NCBI GenBank assembly: GCA_900550645.1 | Contig: URTA01000024.1 | Coordinates: 1-35,208 of the forward strand | DNA: 35,208 bases | Direction: 5' to 3' | DNA from: an uncultured Porphyromonadaceae bacterium | GTDB lineage: Bacteria > Bacteroidota > Bacteroidia > Bacteroidales > Muribaculaceae | In this document: piece by piece, positions 31,057 through 35,208 of the stretch | Layout of the letters: each line of letters begins with the position of its first letter | Numbering within the stretch: position 1 is the stretch's first letter | Position numbers and translations under genes: made by a program | The notes under the pieces: generated by a model | Database searches by the model: none | What the model saw: only the letters and a program-made list of their open reading frames with translations | Told to the model about the DNA's origin: nothing

Positions 31057-33534
31057 CTACTTGAGGAACGAGGCTATGGACGCAGCCATCACGCCGAGCG
31101 ATGCGAATGAAGTGATGTATCCCATGATTTCGCCAAACGAATAGCCTTTCTTGGCTGTCTTGGTCGGCACGATGATTTGGCATCCCGGTTCGAGGGGCGT
31201 GTTTCTCTTTGCCTTGGCTATGTTGCCGTTCATGTAGACTATGTACACTTTCTTCTTGTTGGCTCCGTCGGTATATCCGCCGGCATAATCAATATAGTCT
31301 TTGACGCGCTTCCCTTTCTGGTATGTCACCGTGTTTGGTTTCATCACCTCGCCGGCGATAGATACGGTGAACGTCAGCTCGGGTATGAATAGGCGGTCGC
31401 CGCGCTTCAGCACGATGTCATGCTCGCTGCCGGGGTTGGCAAGAGCCTTCTCGAGGTTGATGCCCACATTGTAGTATTCGTTGAAGGCAATGCGTTTCAC
31501 GGATATAGAATCCTTGCCCTCGGAGAGCTGTGCCATTTCTATTGACTCGCGCCGTGTCTTGATTTCCTCTTCGGTCATTCGGCGTATGAGAGACGCGCCT
31601 TTCAGGTATGCGTGGTCAGTAGTGCCGCCGGCACGCTTGACCACGTCGGAGAGCCTCTCTGTGCGCGAGGTGAGCGCATACGGGCCGGCGAATGCTATTT
31701 CGCCGCCGACGGTGACAAACTCCTGCTGCTGGTAACCGGGGCTGCGGCGTATCGTCACCACGTCATACGGCTCGAGCTTGAAGCCTGACCCCTCGCCTAC
31801 CATGAGGCCCTTGTCTATGGCGAGGGTGTATGTTTCCGACAGGCGGTCGCTTGCCTCGGTGGCAGCGGGGTCGGTGATGCGGCGCGACACCTCGACACGC
31901 GATGTTGACGCTCCCTGCAGCAGTCCGCCGGCCTGGACTATCAGGTCTTCGACGGTAGAGCCGGCAGCATACGGGTATGTGCCGGGACGCGCCACTTCGC
32001 CCTCTATGGTCAGCTCGCCACGGTCGTTCAGCTCATGCACGCTCGAGACGACCAGCATGTCGTTGCGGCGCAGCTCGATGTCGGCAGCGCGGCCCTGCAG
32101 GATTGCCCCCAGGTCTATGGCCTCCACTTCGAGCGACAGGTCTTTTGCCTCGCGGTAGAGCATCACACGTCCCGTGTATGCGTCCTCGAGCAGACCGTCG
32201 GCCTTGTTTATCAGGTCGCGTATAGTGAATATCTCTGTGCCGAGGGCGTACATTCCTGGACGCTGCACCGCGCCGCGCAGCTCCACGCGGTTGCTGTAGC
32301 GGTCCATGATAGTGCCTACGGTCAGCACGTCGCCGTCATGCAGGCGGAAGGTCTTGTACTGCTGTTTTTCGACGTTGACAAGCTCGTTCTCGCGTCCGTT
32401 GCGGCGAGAGACGCGCACCATGTCGCTGTATGCGTCGCCGGCGAAGCCTCCGGCATAGTTGATGACATTGCCAACGGTCTCCCCCTCTTTCAGTTCATAG
32501 TACATCGGACGCTTGACGTTGCCGTCCACACGCACGAGCTGCTTGTAGGGCGAGACGATGATCACGTCACCCTCCTGAAGGCGTATGTTGCCGTTCTGCC
32601 GTCCGCGGAACAGGTAGTCGTATATGTCGACGGTGGCGACTTTCTTGCCGCCGCGCAGCACCTCGATGTTGCGCAGCGTGCCTATGTCGTTGATGCCGCC
32701 GGCATTGTAGAGGGCATGGAACACCGTCGCGAATGGCGACATCTGGTATGTGCCGGGAGTGGCGACCTCGCCCATCACGTCAACCTGTATGGAGCGGGTT
32801 TGCCCGAGCGAGAGGCTGATGTCGGAACGGGAATCAGCCACGCCGCCGTATTTGTGGGAGAATTTCTCGCGCACCACCTTGTCGGCTTCCTGCACTGTCT
32901 TGCCGCTCAGGTATATAGGCCCGAGCTGCGCCACCATTATGTTGCCCTCTGGCGAGATGGTCTGGCGGATATGCTCCTCGTTCTCGCCCCACAGGTCGAT
33001 TATTACCTCATCGCCAGGGCCGAGGCGGTAGTTCTGCGGTGTCGCCAGGTTCTCGCCCGGCGCAAACGTGAGGTTGGTCTCGCTGAACACGTTGTGGCCG
33101 AATATTTCGCGCTCTTCAGTGTTCTCGGTATATTCCAGCTGCTGGTCGTACATTCCGCTGTCGCGGTCGTAGCTGTAGGTGTTGTCAACGCTTATGTTGT
33201 CAACGCGGTTTGTCTCGCGCTCGCTGTGGCTGTCACGGCTGTTGTCGATGCGTCCGGACTGCGAGGTGCGGGTGGAGCGGGTGCTGCTTATCTTGTCGGT
33301 TGCGGTGCTGGTAGCCGTCTTGCGCTTTGACTGCGAGTCATACTGAGCCTTGATGCGCTCTACCTGCTCCGGGGTAACGCCGCGTGCCACAAGCTCACGG
33401 CCTATCTGCTGCTCGGACTTGCCGGCATCGGTCTGTCTCTGTATGTAGTTCATGACCTCCATGTCGGTCATGCGTGCCGACACCATTACGGCTGTCAGCA
33501 GTGCGAGGGCAACGAATAATATCTTTTGTCTCAT
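31057..33534 (-). CDS. Polysaccharide export protein with six SLBB domains (Wza-like)
   Basis: This 825-aa protein has a cleavable-looking signal peptide at residues 1-20 and a helical segment at 22-66. A Ser/Thr/Arg-rich low-complexity linker (70-150) follows. The poly-export domain begins Tyr-Arg-Leu-Gly-Pro-Gly-Asp-Glu-Val at 169. Six SLBB-type repeats, each opening with a Gly-x-Val-x-x-Pro-Gly-x-Tyr-like turn, start near residues 254, 337, 420, 511, 609 and 727. The C-terminus (800-825) is a hydrophobic helix. The signal peptide lacks a lipobox cysteine, unlike E. coli Wza. It should form the outer-membrane exit channel. The ATG at 33534 is chosen over 33579 because the signal peptide starts there. 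Confidence 0.9.
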   Translation of the reverse strand: MRQKILFVALALLTAVMVSARMTDMEVMNYIQRQTDAGKSEQQIGRELVARGVTPEQVERIKAQYDSQSKRKTATSTATDKISSTRSTRTSQSGRIDNSRDSHSERETNRVDNISVDNTYSYDRDSGMYDQQLEYTENTEEREIFGHNVFSETNLTFAPGENLATPQNYRLGPGDEVIIDLWGENEEHIRQTISPEGNIMVAQLGPIYLSGKTVQEADKVVREKFSHKYGGVADSRSDISLSLGQTRSIQVDVMGEVATPGTYQMSPFATVFHALYNAGGINDIGTLRNIEVLRGGKKVATVDIYDYLFRGRQNGNIRLQEGDVIIVSPYKQLVRVDGNVKRPMYYELKEGETVGNVINYAGGFAGDAYSDMVRVSRRNGRENELVNVEKQQYKTFRLHDGDVLTVGTIMDRYSNRVELRGAVQRPGMYALGTEIFTIRDLINKADGLLEDAYTGRVMLYREAKDLSLEVEAIDLGAILQGRAADIELRRNDMLVVSSVHELNDRGELTIEGEVARPGTYPYAAGSTVEDLIVQAGGLLQGASTSRVEVSRRITDPAATEASDRLSETYTLAIDKGLMVGEGSGFKLEPYDVVTIRRSPGYQQQEFVTVGGEIAFAGPYALTSRTERLSDVVKRAGGTTDHAYLKGASLIRRMTEEEIKTRRESIEMAQLSEGKDSISVKRIAFNEYYNVGINLEKALANPGSEHDIVLKRGDRLFIPELTFTVSIAGEVMKPNTVTYQKGKRVKDYIDYAGGYTDGANKKKVYIVYMNGNIAKAKRNTPLEPGCQIIVPTKTAKKGYSFGEIMGYITSFASLGVMAASIASFLK

Positions 33535-33554
33535 TACAGTCTGTATTGGGGCTG

Positions 33555-33575
33555 CGCTGCCAATGCACGGCAGCG
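33555..33575 (-). promoter_or_regulatory. Hairpin in the exopolysaccharide operon leader
   Basis: CGCTGCC (33555-33561) and GGCAGCG (33569-33575) form a perfect 7-bp stem with a 7-nt loop, lying between the promoter and the ATG at 33534. No T tract follows. It may affect translation or elongation of the operon. Confidence 0.5.
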
Positions 33576-33617
33576 GCACTAATCAGCCAAACGCACGCGG
33601 TTCGGCATATTATGCCA

Positions 33618-33648
33618 CAAAATTAATAAAAGTATGCGACTGTGCCAA
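33618..33648 (-). promoter_or_regulatory. Promoter of the exopolysaccharide operon
   Basis: Minus strand: TTG (33646-33648), 20 bp, TAATTTTG (33618-33625), a full Bacteroidetes match. The leader to the export gene ATG is about 75-80 nt. No invertible-repeat pair flanking the promoter was found. Confidence 0.7.
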
Positions 33649-33669
33649 CAAGCCGCCCTCGGTAACGTG

Positions 33670-33687
33670 CGTTTTTCGCGAAAAACG
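33670..33687. terminator. Perfect 18-nt palindrome after the mazG-like gene
   Basis: CGTTTTTCG (33670-33678) is followed directly by CGAAAAACG (33679-33687), five bases past the stop of the MazG-like gene and about 20 bp upstream of the next promoter's -33 box. No T tract follows. It may be a weak terminator or an operator for the exopolysaccharide promoter. Confidence 0.4.
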
Positions 33688-33692
33688 GCTGT

Positions 33693-34052
33693 TTATGAAA
33701 CGTGTTGCCCCTTATTGTCGTTTTTTTCAGCCTGTGATGTCGCGTCGCGAAACCGGGTGGCATCGCGTCGCGTCTTCTTCTCAATGGAAGCCTGCAAGGC
33801 TTCCGTCAGGTCAACGCCCGTCTGGTTGGCAAGGCACATCACTACCCACATCACGTCTGCCAGTTCGTCGCCGAGCTTTTTGTCGAGGTCTCCCTCCTTG
33901 GCGACTTGGCGGCCGTATACGCGCGAGATGATGCGTGCCACCTCCCCGACCTCCTCGGTGAGTATCGCCATGTTGGTCAGTTCGTCGAAATATCCGTTGC
34001 CGTAAGTCCTTATCCAGCGGTCAACGGCTTGCTGCGCTTCCCGTATCTCCAT
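33693..34052 (-). CDS. MazG-like nucleotide pyrophosphohydrolase
   Basis: This 119-aa all-alpha NTP pyrophosphatase has Glu-Glu-Val-Gly-Glu-Val near residue 33 and Leu-Gly-Asp-Glu-Leu-Ala-Asp-Val-Met near 61. These are the paired ExxE and ExxD magnesium-binding motifs of the MazG/iMazG fold. It is a single-domain form, about the size of small MazG proteins and much shorter than E. coli MazG (~260 aa). It hydrolyses nucleoside triphosphates to monophosphates; the preferred base is unknown. The ATG lies 3 bp after the stop of the HigA-like antitoxin gene, so it could be read from the toxin-antitoxin promoter. The tail is polar and variable. Confidence 0.88.
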   Translation of the reverse strand: MEIREAQQAVDRWIRTYGNGYFDELTNMAILTEEVGEVARIISRVYGRQVAKEGDLDKKLGDELADVMWVVMCLANQTGVDLTEALQASIEKKTRRDATRFRDATSQAEKNDNKGQHVS

Positions 34053-34055
34053 GTG

Positions 34056-34388
34056 TCACCACAACGGAATTTTTCCAGCAACTCCCAAATCAAGAGTGGC
34101 TTGGCCTATTCCCAATGCTTGAAAGACACGGCTCATGGTTGGCAATGTTATAACACTCTTGCCTTTTTCCAATTTGGATATCTGTGAGCGTCTTACACCG
34201 ATGCGTTCACCTAGCTGCTCTTGTGTTAGACTTTGTGCGAGTCTGGCTTTACGAATGGCATCGCCCACACTATGTGCATTTATTTCCTCAGTCAGATGTT
34301 TTTCCATAGCATCTCGTTTTGGAGTGCCTTTCTTGCCCCATACTTCATCTACGAGTACAGACAGAGGAGTCAAATTCATATTAGTCAT
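34056..34388 (-). CDS. HigA-like antitoxin (Xre-type HTH)
   Basis: This 110-aa protein has a C-terminal-half helix-turn-helix of the Xre/cro type: Leu-Ala-Gln-Ser-Leu-Thr-Gln-Glu-Gln-Leu-Gly-Glu-Arg-Ile-Gly-Val then Arg-Arg-Ser-Gln-Ile-Ser-Lys-Leu-Glu-Lys-Gly. The N-terminal ~45 residues are likely the toxin-binding part. The frame extends upstream to 34553 inside the toxin gene, but the ATG at 34388, overlapping the toxin stop by 8 bp, matches the family. It should neutralise the upstream toxin and repress the operon through the palindrome at 34767-34794. Confidence 0.85.
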   Translation of the reverse strand: MTNMNLTPLSVLVDEVWGKKGTPKRDAMEKHLTEEINAHSVGDAIRKARLAQSLTQEQLGERIGVRRSQISKLEKGKSVITLPTMSRVFQALGIGQATLDLGVAGKIPLW

Positions 34389-34737
34389 GCTGTTTGTTGT
34401 TTTTGAGTTTAAAGTATTGTTCTCTAATGCTTTCTGCTTTAGCAATTTCTCTCGGTGGTGTTTTCTGGGTTTTCTTGACAATACCGTGAGTTGCAATAAC
34501 CAGGGTCTCCGTTTCTGTATCCCAAAACGAAAACAATCTGTAGCAATTGCCATTGTACAAGGTTCTTAATTCCCAAATGTCGGTGTTACGCAACTTTTTG
34601 AACAAATCCTTGTCAAGGAGACCTTGCTCAATCTTTTGATAGTTGTAGGTTATTTTTTCCTGCACTTTAGATGGGAGCGACTGGACAAACGCCAATGCTT
34701 CATCTGTCAATACTATTTTTATCCTGTTGTTCACCAC
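34381..34737 (-). CDS. HigB-like toxin (RelE superfamily, phage Gp49-like)
   Basis: This 118-aa protein is a probable ribosome-dependent mRNA endonuclease of the RelE/HigB group. Family marks are Ile-Trp-Glu-Leu-Arg near residue 54, Asn-Cys-Tyr-Arg-Leu-Phe-Ser-Phe near 64, a following Leu-Val-Ile-Ala strand and Val-Lys-Lys-Thr-Gln-Lys-Thr-Pro near 88. The toxin comes before the antitoxin, the order typical of higBA. No ATG is available; translation starts at GTG 34737 or the next GTG at 34734, about 13 nt after the expected transcription start. It sits in an AT-richer patch, consistent with transfer. Confidence 0.85.
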   Translation of the reverse strand: MVNNRIKIVLTDEALAFVQSLPSKVQEKITYNYQKIEQGLLDKDLFKKLRNTDIWELRTLYNGNCYRLFSFWDTETETLVIATHGIVKKTQKTPPREIAKAESIREQYFKLKNNKQHD

Positions 34738-34756
34738 GAGTATTCAAATAACACCG

Positions 34757-34794
34757 CAAATATAGTCAATTGTTTCCATGTAGCGAAACAATTG
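34757..34794 (-). promoter_or_regulatory. higBA promoter with embedded palindromic operator
   Basis: Minus strand: TTTC (34785-34788), 20 bp, TATATTTG (34757-34764). A perfect inverted repeat, CAATTGTTTC (34767-34776) - 8 bp - GAAACAATTG (34785-34794), fills the space from the -7 box to the -33 box. This is where an autorepressing HTH antitoxin would bind. Confidence 0.75.
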
Positions 34795-34954
34795 CGCGTA
34801 AATCTTTCTAAATTAGCCATACCGCTTTTTCAAAGACATGACATACATCTTTTATTTGTGGCATGTGCCGACATATTGGGTTATTGGGATGTTGGTATAA
34901 TGAGGGCACTCCAAATAGCTGAAAAACTTTACCGCATGGTGGTAATCATTGTTT

Positions 34955-35208
34955 CTAATTACTTATCGATGAAAGTCTGCCATTTTTGAAATAAAGATAT
35001 GTCCCGCTGCCATAAACCCATTGTTCGTGGACACCCCAAGAGCCTGAAGACGAATTGATTTTTGATGGCTTTCCCCATGATTCCTCACACATTTTTTTGT
35101 GAAACCAACTTTGACACGACCTTCGATGATAAGTTTGCCATTTGCTTTGCCGTATTTTCGAATCATTGTTTTTTCCCAATCTGTTCTCTTCTTATTTTCC
35201 GAGACGAA
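34955..35208 (-). pseudogene. 3' end of a BamE/SmpA-like domain gene with a frame break at an A7 run
   Basis: The reading frame entering from the window edge encodes Lys-Tyr-Gly-Lys-Ala-Asn-Gly-Lys-Leu-Ile and Gly-Arg-Val-Lys-Val-Gly-Phe-Thr-Lys-Lys. At the run of seven A's (T7 at 35092-35098 on the plus strand) the sensible protein continues in the -1 frame. There it reads Met-Cys-Glu-Glu-Ser-Trp-Gly-Lys-Pro, then Trp-Gly-Val-His-Glu-Gln-Trp-Val-Tyr-Gly, then Tyr-Leu-Tyr-Phe-Lys-Asn-Gly-Arg-Leu, ending at 34955. The layout 'Val-Gly-x-Thr-Lys-x-x-Cys ... Trp-Gly-Lys-Pro' recalls BamE/SmpA-like lipoprotein domains. It may be a pseudogene, a phase-variable tract, a programmed frameshift or a sequencing error. 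The 5' part lies outside the window. Confidence 0.55.

Noticed and set aside
33600..33690. Invertible promoter (phase-variable capsule switch)
   Set aside because: No pair of inverted repeats flanks the promoter; the 18-nt palindrome has no distant partner in the region and no recombinase gene is nearby.
34389..34553. N-terminal extension of the HigA-like antitoxin
   Set aside because: It would lie entirely within the toxin gene in another frame; the ATG at 34388 gives the normal family length.
34795..34954. Search for a gene between higBA and the terminal frame-broken gene
   Set aside because: Open frames here are shadows without protein character; I see nothing but AT-rich spacer.

Overview
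The window looks like a chromosomal stretch from a Bacteroidales bacterium, probably a GC-richer gut lineage close to Muribaculaceae (the family is inference). Three things support the order. Many genes are preceded by the Bacteroidetes sigma-ABfr promoter form, TTTG/TTG - 19-20 bp - TAnnTTTG. Shine-Dalgarno sites are largely absent. The gene order ftsX-DUF3098-uppP-truB-queA and a four-subunit 2-oxoacid:ferredoxin oxidoreductase operon are both typical of the group. No rRNA, tRNA, CRISPR array, transposase or integrase was seen.

Layout. 1-1.3 kb: the 3' end of a small membrane protein gene and an ABC-3 metal transporter permease. 1.5-9.4 kb (minus): a long housekeeping run, read from ftsX through DUF3098, uppP, truB, queA, an SDR, mtaB, a family 2 glycosyltransferase and surE. 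9.6-11.6 kb: a DUF805 membrane protein and, divergently, a U32 peptidase-family gene with a strong hairpin in its leader. 11.6-13.0 kb (minus): an AT-rich island holding two tandem copies of a two-gene module (about 65 aa + 133 aa) that looks like an undescribed toxin-antitoxin family. 13.2-15.5 kb (minus): a Pit-type phosphate transporter fused to a PhoU-like domain. 15.5-16.0 kb: a 540-bp divergent intergenic region with phased direct repeats.

16.0-23.8 kb (plus): nadA and a SpoU methyltransferase; aspA; a cysteine-free Sir2 deacylase; the ferredoxin/alpha/beta/gamma operon of a 2-oxoacid ferredoxin oxidoreductase; then rnpA and yidD. 23.8-33.5 kb (minus): a complete-looking Wzx/Wzy exopolysaccharide operon, read from a six-SLBB export protein through Wzz, an EpsG-type polymerase, three GT2 and one GT92 glycosyltransferases to a flippase. 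It has no recognisable initiating sugar-phosphate transferase, tyrosine kinase or UpxY-like antiterminator. 33.7-34.8 kb (minus): a HigBA toxin-antitoxin pair with a perfect operator, followed 3 bp later by a MazG-like nucleotide pyrophosphohydrolase. 34.9-35.2 kb: the 3' end of a gene whose conserved reading frame is broken at an A7 run.

How it fits together. The housekeeping block serves division (FtsX), wall-lipid recycling (UppP) and tRNA modification (TruB, QueA, MtaB). The plus-strand block supports anaerobic central metabolism: fumarate from aspartate, ferredoxin-linked 2-oxoacid conversion, and NAD synthesis and use. The exopolysaccharide operon builds and exports a surface polymer. 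The most novel-looking item is the duplicated module at 11.6-12.9 kb, whose two copies differ mainly where the two proteins of each pair would be expected to touch.
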